Source of the DNA: Bradysia coprophila
Taxonomy: Eukaryota; Arthropoda; Insecta; Diptera; Sciaridae
Reading direction: 5' to 3'
DNA: 64,000 bases
Assembly: GCF_014529535.1 (NCBI RefSeq)
Contig: NW_023503555.1
Coordinates: 9,161,404 to 9,225,403 of the forward strand
The stretch's first letter is position 1. Each line of letters starts with the position of its first letter. The notes below the pieces were generated by a model. It did no database searches, was not told the origin of the DNA, and was given only the letters and a program-made list of their open reading frames with translations. Made by a program: the position numbers and the translations under genes. Shown in pieces: positions 11,103 to 21,782 of the stretch.

Positions 11103-13183
11103 GGCCCGTCATTGGGAAATGACAGGACAGTTTCCCGAAAATGTATGGAAAACTTTATCACAAAAATTCACCGAAAAAATTCAAAGAAACTCACCTCTTA
11201 TGCTTTCCATTGTATTCGTGCACCGTCTCTTTATGTCCCCAAGGCATATTTGAACACTAAAACACTTTTTACTCGATGCAAAAACAAAAAGTTTTTTTTG
11301 TTTTGTCGCGACAAAAACACAAAAAATATTTCGACACAACTGTAACACTCAGCTATTATAAGGACTAGAATGAATGTTTGCTGTGTTCACTTCGTCAGAC
11401 CCTTCAACGATGGTAGACATTTATTAAAATTGTAACCTCTCCCACTTCTTTAGTAAGCTAACAAGAATTCGCTGAGTCTAATTATGCCAACTCTTTGAAT
11501 AAAAATATCGGCTGAGGTCGAATAATTGCCCGCTGAGCTTTAACAAACCTCCGCTGCAGTGCCTTTTATAAGGATTTTTCACTGGGGTGCACAACTTTCC
11601 GAAGGGCCCAATTTTTTTCTCGAAAGGGCCCTCACAAAAAAGCCGACGTTTATCATAAAATTTACATTTTTTGTTTTCTGTTTCCGGCACCTCTTCAGCG
11701 CCCTGGGCTTCGTATTACAGCTACCATTTCCAGCACCCCATTTCTTATTCCCAGCGCCCTTGGCTTAGCACATAGGCTAAGCCGGCACTGTCGTTAACAG
11801 CTGTGAAGGTAGGTCAGACCTCCCACTGAATTTTTCGGACAATTTTCATTAAAATTTCAGACATTTTCTACGAAGATTTCGGACTAATAGTGCGCTTGGG
11901 TATGGGTAATTGGTGGGCATAATTTGATAATCGATAGCAAATTCAATCGGACGCGATGATTTTTATTTGAGTCGTTGTTTCTAACGTGATTTGAAGGGTC
12001 GCATCATTGGTCGATGTATGCGCCGAGGTGCGCTTTGTGAATTCGAATAATGAAACTTTTGGATTACAGCGAATGAAAATTTTGAATCGCAGCGCAAAGT
12101 TTTAAGAAACGATGTGGCAATTAAGTTCACTGGACGGATTTATAAAAAGTGGGGTGCACTGGGGTGCATTTATCAAAAGTGTGGTGCACTGATAGGGGAC
12201 TGGGGTGCACTTTTCCTCCGACTTTGTATGTTAAAAAAGGCTCTGCTCCGCTGAGCTCTAATAATTCTGCGCTGAGCTTTGACAAACCTCTAATGAGCTC
12301 TAATAATTCTCCGCTAGGCTTCAGTAAGAGTCCGTCAGACCTTAGCACGTAGTAGTAAGGCAATGAAGCTAAGCGAACACTCAATAAGCATCAGCGGATA
12401 CCTAATAATTGTTGCTATGCTTTAATAAGACTCCACTTAGCTTTGGCAGATCTCCGCTGAGTGTCCGATTAGCTCCATTAAGCCTTCCTGAAACTTCCTT
12501 AGGCCTAACGGACACTTCCTGAAGCCTAGCGGAGAATTATTAGAGCTCAGCGGAAGTTTGTTAAAGCTCAGCGAAGAATCAAAAGAGCTCAGCGGAGAAT
12601 TATTAGAACTCAGCCGATATTTTTATTCAAAGAGGTGGCATAATTAGACTTCGCGAAGTCTTCTTAGCTTACTAAAGAGAAACGAACATTTATTTACGCT
12701 CAGTGCAGTCTTACGAGAGGCTAATTTTTTAATAAATGCTCTCCCATCGTTGAAAGAACGTCCGCTGAGCTCTCGTAAAGCTTTAAAAAATGGTCGATGA
12801 GCATTATTAACTGTATACGCTACCCTTTGTCAACTGTTTCATGATTTTTATAATATGTCCGACACTTTTTTGAATGAAGATATTTTACCGCCGAAGTGAA
12901 CACAGCAAACATTCATTCCAGTACTTATAGTAGCGGAGTGTCACAGTTGTGTCGAAATATTTTCTGTGTTTTTGTTGCGACAAAACAAAAAAAACTTTTT
13001 GTTTTTGCATCGAGTAAAAAGTGTTTAGTGTTCAAATATGCCTTGGCGATCTAAAGAGACTATGCCCGAATACAATGGAAAGTATCAGAGGTGATCTTCT
13101 TTGAATTTTTTCGGTGAATTTTTGTGATAAATTTTTGCATACATTTTCGGGAAACTGTCCTGTCATTTCCCAATGACGGGGCC
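11103..13183. mobile_element. 2.08-kb fold-back TTAA element B with very long terminal inverted repeats
   Basis: The termini are GGCCCGTCATTGGG and GGCCCCGTCATTGGG (one-base difference), flanked by TTAA at 11099-11102 and 13184-13187. The arms stay alignable for more than 450 bp: about 11103-11560 against about 12520-13183. They include matching TGTCATTTCCCAATGACG, GTGTCGAAATATTTT and TCTTTGAATAAAAATATCGG blocks. The inner halves are built of degenerate units around CCGCTGAGCTCTAATAATTC; the middle also has repeats of GGGGTGCACT. No transposase frame was seen. Class is unknown; TTAA suggests piggyBac-like mobilisation. Confidence 0.8.
12240..12620. repeat. Degenerate 20-25-bp repeats inside element B
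   Basis: Many imperfect copies of a unit like CTCCGCTGAGCTCTAATAAT occur, first in one orientation (12240-12480) and then in the complement (12520-12620). The same motif lies in the left arm near 11500-11555. GCGGAGAATT also occurs in element A, which hints that A and B share ancestry. Confidence 0.65.
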
Positions 13184-13261
13184 TTAAAGAAAATGAAGTA
13201 AAAGATTTTGTTTGGAAATTTGTCCGATCAAACGAAGTAAGAGAATCGGCTCTGTGAGCTA

Positions 13262-14136
13262 TGATCACGTAACTTATCACAACTTTCAAATTCTGTAGTT
13301 TGCGGATTTTAGTTAGAAATACCATACAACTTCATTCCAACATACAAACCCCAAAACGGACTTGATGGTGAATGTTCACCGCTCTATACTTTAAGTTATT
13401 TATCAGAAATTTCTGTTTAATATTTTAGTTAAATGACAATTTTATGTGGGTGAAAAGGGAATGTCTAAATTGAAAGCTTCTTTTGATGCTTTTATAAGTC
13501 ATCTATCCGTGTGTGCATTGAATGCTGACTAGTAATTTCCAAGTTTTAAGTCGACTTTATATCAAGAGCAATAGTTTACGGTTGGTTTTCATGAATTTCA
13601 AACAAAATGTTAATTTTCTCCGCTTATAAATATTACCTTTGATGCTTCAAAGCGGCAGGCATTGACAAGTTCATCAATCGATTCGGATGAGTTACAATTT
13701 TCTCTATAAAATAATTAGTATTTGACTGAAGAAACTTCAATGGTCACATATAATTCGGACTTTTTGTTTTTCAAATTGAATTTCTACTTCCAAATCACAG
13801 GATGAAACGAACTATTCGTAATGTAAATTTCCCATTTTACCGTTACCTAATAAAGAATTAATAATTACTGCTTTGCCCACGTAAGAATCCCACTTTTGTA
13901 TCTAAGCTGTTACTGCTGTTCCTCTCCGTTTCTCTGCTTTCTCATTCTCATATGCTATTTCAAATAGCAAACATGGGCAATCAGAGAACCAAAGAAGAAC
14001 AGCTTCACATCGATACGAAAGTGGGTTTATTTACGTATGCAAAACAGTATGTGGAATTCGAATAACTGGATGATAGCAAACTTTGTAGGTCCTACAACTC
14101 TTTGGGGGTTGTAATTAGAGAGAATCTGTACCTCTA
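13262..14136. other. Intergenic DNA, no gene recognised
   Basis: AT-rich with no supported exon. A loose inverted pair around GTGGGTTTATTTACGTATG and CCCACGTAAGAATCCCAC near 13870-14040 may be a decayed fold-back. Confidence 0.4.
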
Positions 14137-14341
14137 GCCTGTCACAGACGGCAAGCATATTAACAGTGTTATTATCTGATCTATTACTTCATTTGATGGA
14201 AGATTTTCAAAGATTTATCCAGAAATCTTTTACTTCATTTGTTTTGAACATGTCTTTTGCTATATACGACCGCATCGGTCAGAGCTTGTCGTTAATTATT
14301 GCTGCCGTTGTCGATAACAGATGACAGACAACAGGTTAGAG
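14137..14341 (+). mobile_element. Family A MITE, uninterrupted copy
   Basis: Begins CCTGTCACAGACGGCAAGC and ends in AACAGG, with GTCGATAACAGATGACAG near the right end. The stretch GGCAAGCATATTAACAG contains the unoccupied TTAA that is split by the palindrome in the 8.0-kb copy, so it serves as a within-window empty site. The flanks are not a clean TTAA here. Confidence 0.75.
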
Positions 14342-14906
14342 CATTCATTGATCCCGGGTTCACTGATGCGTTACTTTCGTAGGCTCGTAACTCCCGTTAG
14401 GCTCCAATTATCAAGGTATCAAGCTGAGCCTCTCTTCTTTGCCGTTTTTGTTGGATTTTCATCGATTTTTAAGGATTTTCTCTTTAACTTTTGAAGAGTT
14501 TCATGTATTTGCAAGAATTTTCTTGAATTTCAGAGGATTTTCTTCGATTTTGGGGATTTTTTTTAAAGCATTTTCTACTGATTTATTTTGGGTGACAGAT
14601 GATTTTCATGATTCTCTAGTATATCCGCTCCTTGACTGGGAGTTAAATTTTTTAAATTACTTTCACCCGCAACACTTTATTGATAATAGTTAGAAATGAC
14701 GTAACACAAACACGATTAGATTTAGGCGAGATATCAGGTAAGCACCTAACTTTTCCCAGACAGTATTTAAGCCGATACGTTAAGCCAATGGTCCACACTG
14801 CTATTGTTATTGTCCGTAAAGTTAGTGAGGTCTGCAAACTAACAATCAAATCAACTATGTCTTATAATCAACGGATGCTCTCGCAATATGTGCTAGCGCC
14901 TTAACA

Positions 14907-17866
14907 CAGGGCGGCATGTGACTTACTTTTCTCACTAATTCCGACTGTTTTTAAAAGAAGCGATAGTGACATACTTTTTCCTGATTTTTTTTACTTTTAT
15001 CACTATTTCCAACTATTTTGAAAGAAATATTGAAAAATCGGAACAATTTCTTATTTCAACTTAATATTTATTACAAAAAGACGTCAAAAAATTTTCCGAT
15101 TTTCCTAAGTATTACGGTACCTCGGTTTTTTAAGACGTACACGAAACCACAGTAGTCCACTTATCCCATGTGAATCTAAAATTCGCAAAGAATCTTTTTT
15201 AGTTGAACAGAAAGTAGCCGCCAGGTAGCTGTATTCTGGGAGCTGCGGGGATTCGGTAAAATACCAATTTTGTGTAAAATTATTGAATTCACCGACGTTT
15301 AATTAGAAGAATTAATTCTTTACTACTGTTACAATCAATTAATAAATTTCAAATCAAAAATAACCAAAATCCAATTTTAATCGTTAAATGACTGTAGTTT
15401 CCCGGGAAATAAATTTTAGTTCTTCGGTTTGAATACTTTTTTTTTGTCTTTTTTTGAACAAAAACAAAATGTTTCGGTTACCACAACACAATAATCGAAA
15501 ACTAATTTCGACCAAATTATGATTTATGTTTTTACACACAATCGAATTACCAAATACTTAATTTTACATTGAACCCGAATACATTATTTCATCTGAGACG
15601 ATTTCGTCTTTCGAAAATATTCAAACATTGCGCTAGTAGCCTTTGCCTCGTAAATCTAATCATAAATTGAGTATATTGAGAAACCTGAACCTAATTTGTA
15701 AACCATGTGCAAAACGACAATGTTGGCAACGTTGACAAAAATGAATTTCTTTTGTTTCTGTGAAATGACAAAATGTTTCAAATTGAAGTTTTCAGCGAAT
15801 ATGCTAATGTTTTAAATCATTGTTCCGGATATCGATCGGAACTTAAACGTTTCGTCGATTTTCGCATAAAATTTATCAGCGTTCTGTCAGTAATTCGCGA
15901 AAAATATTGTTTGAAAACCTTGAATTCAGGTAGAATTCCGGCAGTAATTCAAGGTTTTCAAACAATATTTTTCGCGAATTACTGACAGAACGCTGATAAA
16001 TTTTATGCGAAAATGGACGAAACGTTTGATTTATAATCGATATCCAGAGCGATGTTTGGAAATATTTCCTTATTCGTTGCAAAACTCAATTTGAATTATG
16101 TTGTCACGGCAGAAACACGAAAGAAACGTTTCAAACGATTCTGCGACGTCTTGAATTTCGCATGGTTTACATTTTTTTTTCTCAATGCGTTCAATGCTCT
16201 CAAAATGTGCGAAGTGTGAATTTCTTACAGGACACATTGACTACGAGCGCAATGTTTGAATGTTTATTTGAAAATGTTCATCTCACATCGCATTATCTTT
16301 TAGACTTTAAATTCAAAACAAAATTAAAGTATATTTTCATCGTGCATTAATTAATAGTTTCGTCGAAATTAATTTTCGATTATTATTTTGTGGTGATCTA
16401 GAAAGTAGATTTTTGTTTTGAAGAAATAAATCGAAGAAAATAAATTCAACAGAAGAACTTACATTTCTTTTTTTGACAACTGCTCAATTAACGATTAAAA
16501 TTGGATTTTGTCTCTTTTTGATCTGAAATCCATCGATTAATAATTAAAGTAGTAAAACATAAATTATTTTTTCTGTATGTCCGTGAATTAAAAACTTTCA
16601 CAAGAAATTGAAATTTTATCGAATTCCCGCACCTCCCTGGGACCAGTATCCTACAGATGCTTCTGCAAAAGTTTCATTCTACACGCAATCTAGAGGTATA
16701 CGACATTCAAACAATAAAAGAATTGACGAACAAAAATTTTAAGATGTAGTTTCGCCTATGAAAATATCGTATCTATAGACGAGATCAGCTCAAAAGTTTG
16801 CCTGTAAAAGTTCATTTGAAACGTATTTCAGCTCCCTATGCAGTAATAGAAAGCACTGGAATTAAAAATTCAAATTAGTTTAAGTTTTTGTATTGGCAAG
16901 GTTTAAAAATAGGGTGAATGTGCTGGAATGGAGAAAGTCATCTCCTGGAAAACCCTCAGCTGATGCGATTTTTCGAAATAAATTCAATTGTTAGTATTTA
17001 ACGAAAAAGACATTAAAGTTAACTTTATTTCACTGTGGCGAAACTTAACCTCAAGTTTTTGAGTAAAATATCTTACTTGGTAATGGAACAAATGGTGGAA
17101 ATGGCAATTTTTGTGTGTTTACCAACCTGGACTACAACTCGATCGCCAAAATTCACACAGCAGTGCCAATTCCAGCATTTGTTACATTGGTAAGTAATGT
17201 ACTACTTGAATCAAGCAAAGGTAAACAATGTTAGCAATCGCTCAACTAGTTTCCTTAATCGATGAGGTAAACGGGAAATAACTCCGGTTTTTTTATTTTT
17301 CCTAAAAGGCTGTTCGTAAGTCTATAAACAATTCTAAATTTTTAATCACCTTCCTTTATGGTACATTCAGATATCCACGATTTAATAACAGAGTCTGTTT
17401 AAACATGTGCTGTTAGGTCTTAAATATATCAGATGGAGTTCTTTTGCTCTAAAAAACGTTTGTAAAAAAAATATTTCATTTTGAGTCATTTCAGTTTAAG
17501 GGTCAAAAACAAGTAATGAGATAACAATAAGTTCTTAGGGCCTTCCAACCGCCAAAACTACGGTTCTTATTATTTTCAGATGTCCCAATCACACTTTGTC
17601 ATACAGTAAAAGGTTTTGTCTCAATAAAGTAATTAATAAATCGAATTTCGTGCTCCTTTTCCAAGATTTTTAAACCTCCCGCACGTTGCCAACAAGCGCT
17701 AAGGTGTTACTTTACTTTTTCTTAGTATAAAATGGCGATTTAGAGTTTGTTTTTCTCACTATTTGGTCACTTTTAGTAAATCAATTCATAGTGAGAAAAC
17801 CAACTGTTTTCGGTAAATTTGATCACTTTTTTACTATTTTCTGAAGAAAAATCACATGCCGCCCTG
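14907..17866. mobile_element. 2.96-kb element bounded by CAGGGCGGCATGTGA inverted ends
   Basis: CAGGGCGGCATGTGA at 14907 has its exact complement ending at 17866. Just inside both ends are scattered TCACTAT and TTTTCTCACTA motifs, so subterminal structure is similar although the perfect inverted repeat is short. I could not find a convincing target duplication. No transposase frame was recognised; much of the interior is a palindrome. CAGGG termini occur in hAT and P-like elements, but class is undecided. Confidence 0.6.
15225..16654. repeat. 1.43-kb palindrome (arms of about 710 bp)
   Basis: Outer ends GTAGCTGTATTCTGGG and CCAGTATCCTAC and inner ends AAAACCTTGAATT/AATTCAAGGTTTT mirror around about 15938. 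Along the arms TTCGCGAATTACTGACAG, TAAATTTTATGCGAAAA and other blocks recur in complement. The outer parts of the arms are more diverged than the centre. It sits inside the CAGGGCGG element and may be a separate insertion or its inner part. Confidence 0.75.
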
Positions 17867-19605
17867 ATACATTATGTAGAGGGGAAGGGGCATTTGCTTG
17901 GAGTAACCTGTAAAACAGTAAAAACATGGTCCGATTTTTGATTAATTACTTGAAAGCCTGAGATCTGCCCTGATTTCTGTAAAGAAACAGTCACAAACAG
18001 AACATCATGCCACCCAATTTACCTTAATGATTGCATTGATCTATTGAACATAAGTTAGTCTTAACAAAAAGTGCATTGAAGTAAAACCATTACAAACGTG
18101 GACCGATTGAAATGTTCTGTTTATGATTAAACTCAGAGATTTTCCAATAATCTTCATCTGTTCACCAACAGAAGCTACCTCCGTATATCCGTATAACAGC
18201 AAATATTGCACATAAAGAATAGAAAAGAATGTCTTGTTTCCACACAGAGCATCATAATTTAGAGGAAAATTGTTTATCTGCTCTCTAATGTTCACATTTT
18301 CAATAAAAGTATAACTTTCGAGATTGTCTTTTCTTTCCAGCGTAAAAGTAGATGTTATGTTGCAAGTCACAAAGACTGATTGTTAAACAATAATGTGTAT
18401 TGAAAAAGTTTTCTTAAATAGCTCTTGTTAGTTCCGAGAGACGCTTTATACAACACACACCCCAAAAAGCGAATTTTTCTTTTCTTATTCCGTTGGAAGT
18501 TACTATGAAAAATCTTAGGTTAAAGTGCACTCTGGAAAAGTTTGTAACGAAATTTTTTTCTGTGCTGTTATTTGTTGGAATATTTTTTTTTCACCTACAT
18601 AGAATCTAGTTTGTTATGTGTGACACGATAGTTGCGTTTTTGCTTTCATAATAAGATCAAAGAATGTCCAACAAATTACGAGGTTTTCTCCAGCTGTGTC
18701 GTTAAAAACTAAACAAAGATTGCAAAAGCGGGTCAACATTGCCGATTTTGTTCAAAAGTCTAAAGAGAGCTGCAGGAAACGAAGGAGTTTCCGCCATATT
18801 AGTTTATATTGGATATTACTCAACACATAGCTTGAAAAAAGCTATCAGAGAAAAGCTGAAAATAGTTTCTCCTTACAAGCTTTTCTTTCTCGAGTATTAA
18901 GGTGCAAATAAATGTGTCTGTTGAGAGCAAAAGGACTTAAAGGAATTTCTGGGATTCGATGAGATTTTTTTTGTCAATGTCAACGGATTTTCAAACATTC
19001 TTACTCGGTTTTTAAAGATTTTCTTTGATTAACCAATTGTTTCCCGCATCTCCATATTTTGTCATAGTATCCTACTTTTGTTCTTTACAACATCAGTGAT
19101 GCAGCAAACGTTAGTGAAATTTAGACTTCCGTCGTTTTTCAGCTGGCCCACTAATACAAACAAAACTACTCATACATCTGGCGAAAATCAGTCAGTATAC
19201 CTGATGCAATTTGATTTTCACGTAGTGACTGAGGAAGGTACAGCGATAGGGCACTGGGACTGATGCTGGTTAACATACCATGGACAAAATGTCAATATTC
19301 AATAGAAGCCAAGGAGTTTCCATTGATCACCTTACTGGTATTGTTGAGTAAACCCTTCCATAACAAGGTTCTCGGTAGTACACATTCTCTTTGCAATATT
19401 TAAAAATTAGTCCAGGGAAAAGGAATAATCTTAAGGGTGTTAGGGTGAGCGTCAGACAACATACCAATTCGATTGAAGTATCCATCAAACTTTTACGCAA
19501 TTCTATGATGGAATTGAACCGTCTTTGTGATACCGTAACGATGAAGATTATTACACTAGGACGATAAAGTTCTTTTTTTGCAATCGAAAGTGTTGTTAGG
19601 GGAGA
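17867..19605. other. Intergenic DNA, no gene recognised
   Basis: A minus-strand open frame at 18041-18370 has hydrophobic segments but no family signature that I can defend. Nothing else was seen. Confidence 0.4.
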
Positions 19606-19968
19606 CTACCGACCGGCAATCGGTCGAAATAACTAATTTTAAATAACTAACTGCCAAAATAAATAACACCAAAAAAACTAACTACAAAAATAACTACTGG
19701 ACTAAATGACTAATGGTCAAATAAACTAAGCTAGAAAAAACTAATACCAAAATATCTAAAATGTTGATTAGAGAAAGTACTCGATTTTATCATCTCACTG
19801 GTTTTTATTTTTCGGTAAAATGTGAACACTGCACCGGAATAAGCAAATGTTCTTTTGTATGAAAAAAAAACTCTCCCAACACTGTTACGACTATTGTTGC
19901 TGTTAGTATTACAATTATCATCGCGCATTGAAGAACAAAAACTGTGTCATTTATTTTAAAGTGTGATA

Positions 19969-20944
19969 ATGTCTACGTTAGAAATTGTGCGTAATCAAAA
20001 AGGTGGTGAGGTTGCTCTCCACAAAGGATATGAATACACTAAAAACGGGAAATCTACTGAGACCCAATACATTTTTCTGTATCTATCTGTGTGATTGATA
20101 ATTAGGCAGACGAAATAAAACTTATGTTCCGTGCGTGTACGTCTTGGCTAGTGGTAAGGATTTCTTCACCTACGCTGAAATCTTTCGCAAACTTAAGGAA
20201 TTACAACCAAGACTGAAACCGAAAACCGTTATGGTAGACTTTGAACAGGCTGCCATGAAAGCCATTCAACAAACATTTCCTGGAGTGGAGGTCTACGGAT
20301 GTTTTTTTCATATGTGCCAGTGCATATACCGCCATATACAAGCACAAGGTCTACAAAGTATTTACGGTGAAGATGAGAATTTTGCCCAATACATGAGATG
20401 CTTAGCTGCATTAGCATTCGTTCCACCCGAAGAAGTGGTTAAACGATATGAAGAATTGAAAGGATTAGATTTTTTTAAAGCGAAGTTAAGCGGTAAATCA
20501 GCTGTTGATGATGGAGTACAAAATTTGTTGTCATACTTTGAAAAAACTTGGATCGGCCACTTCGCGCGTAATAGATTTGTTGAGCCCCTATTTTCAATTG
20601 ATTTGTGGAATGTTTACCACCAAACTCTTGCTTTCTTCCCAAGAACCAATAACGCAGTTGAGGCTTGGCATAATGCCATTACGATATTGTTCGGTGTGCA
20701 TCATCCTTGTATTTATAATTTTATTGAAGGCATTAAAAAGGAGCAAGATGCCGCAGAGATTTTAATTGCTAAGATGATGTCTGGCATACCAACAGACAAT
20801 AAACAAAGTAAGAAACAAATAGAACTCGGTGAGCGATTGGTCGCAGTGGTAAAAATGTATAAAATTGATGATGCTACTTTCGACATAAAAGATTATTTAT
20901 TCGGAATTAGCAGCGCAATTTCGTATCCATCTACTAAGAAGTGA
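19969..20944 (+). pseudogene. MULE transposase with FLYWCH-like N-terminus, internally deleted
   Basis: Two pieces. 19969-20094 starts at ATG and encodes 41 residues like the start of a FLYWCH zinc finger (NQKGGEVALHKGYEYTKNGK), then meets TGA. 20102-20944 is open and encodes the second half of a MULE transposase domain: NKTYVPCVYVLASGKDFF, MVDFEQAAMKA (second catalytic Asp), CFFHMCQCIYRHI (C...H motif before the insert) and RTNNAVEAWHNA (catalytic Glu region). The rest of the zinc finger and the segment with the first catalytic Asp are missing between the pieces, where only a few codons remain. This is an internal deletion rather than an intron: no suitable splice pair restores the missing part. 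An intact enzyme of this type is usually 450-600 residues. Probably inactive, though the surviving domain lacks internal stops, so the loss may be recent. Confidence 0.85.
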
Positions 20945-21288
20945 TGCACATCTAGCAATATTGTAAGTGCTTTCAATTAATTGGATGTGGAATTTTAAAA
21001 TATTTAATTTTTTTTGTGATAATGAAGTAATTTATAGTTTTGATAATGATGTTAGTCATACTTTGCTTTTTTCGGGCGTTTCGATGTAAGGACTAAATTT
21101 AGTGCTTGTTTCACACTTTAATAAATATTTGAAATGTATTGTTTTTGTTTCCATTGACTAGTTAACATAATTTAGTAAGAAGATTGAAGTTTGCCGTAAG
21201 GCCGCCTGCTGTAAGGCAGTTTAAATTTAGGTTTTATAACTGTAATTTCGTAAGTACGTAAAACTAGAAGGTGCTAGATCTTGAAAGT

Positions 21289-21645
21289 TGAAAAAAAAAA
21301 AAAAAAAAGCGGGGTCAAGGGGCGGCAGCCCCTGCATAGGGGGGTCAAGGGGGGAGTATCCCCCCTTGCGAGGTTTAAGGGGTGGAACGGGGTTTGGGGC
21401 AGAGCCCCATGAACGTCTGCAAGGCGGTAAACGAAAGCTCGCCGCAGGCGCGGGGGTTTGGGGGCGGAGCCCCCGTATTTTAAACTAATTCATCTCATAA
21501 AATAATTGTGCTAGTTAATTACGCTACATGAACGTCTGCAAGGCGGTAAACGAAAGCTCGCCGCAGGCGCGGGGGTTTGGGGGCGGAGCCCCCGTATTTC
21601 AAACTAATTAATCTCATAAAATAATTTTGCTAGTTAATTACTCTA
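21289..21645. repeat. GC-rich module with a 119-bp tandem duplication inside the MULE
   Basis: After a run of about 20 A at 21289-21308, the sequence becomes strikingly GC-rich, with small palindromes such as GGGGCGGCAGCCCC and GGGGGCGGAGCCCCC. A unit starting CATGAACGTCTGCAAGG at 21408 repeats at 21527 (period 119 bp) with a few mismatches. The composition contrasts sharply with the AT-rich surroundings. The short open frame across it (21288-21488) looks like a by-product of the repeats. Confidence 0.75.
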
Positions 21646-21782
21646 CTAATTATTTTGGTCATTCGTTTTTTTAGTTTTAGTTATTTGCTTATTAGTTATT
21701 GATGTATTAGTTATTTAAGTATTAGTTAATTTGGTAATTAGTTATTTAAAATTAGTTATTTCGACACCAAGCCTACCGACCG

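Larger units (their letters stand above)
10510..13260 (-). mobile_element. Family A-like copy interrupted by two abutting TTAA elements
   Basis: The left piece (about 10510-10590) carries TTGTTATCGAAAACAACGAC and ends in AAAGCAAAAATTAAG. The right piece begins at 13188 with AGAAAATGAAGTAAAAGATT and continues to about 13260. In the 8.0-kb copy the corresponding blocks (TATAGCAAAAATCATG and AAATGAAGTAAAAGATTTC) are adjacent. The pieces therefore belong to one ancestral copy opened by the insertions at 10595-11098 and 11103-13183. The outermost ends have decayed. Confidence 0.65.
19616..21772 (+). mobile_element. Complete MULE (Mutator-like) element, 2157 bp, with 10-bp target duplication
   Basis: The decamer CTACCGACCG lies at 19606-19615 and 21773-21782. 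The ends GCAATCGGTCGAAATAAC and GCTTGGTGTCGAAATAAC (complement) start long AT-rich inverted repeats of about 110-130 bp made of repeated ATAACTAA-like units. A 9-10-bp duplication together with a MULE transposase gene inside is diagnostic of the Mutator superfamily. The transposase is internally deleted, so the copy is presumably not autonomous. Confidence 0.9.

Noticed and set aside
18041..18370. 109-codon minus-strand frame with hydrophobic segments, considered as a chemoreceptor exon
   Set aside because: I could not see the conserved C-terminal motifs of gustatory or odorant receptors, nor linked exons in the flanks.
21288..21488. 66-codon frame in the GC-rich module of the MULE
   Set aside because: Starts after a poly-A run and translates small G/C palindromes; low-complexity by-product.
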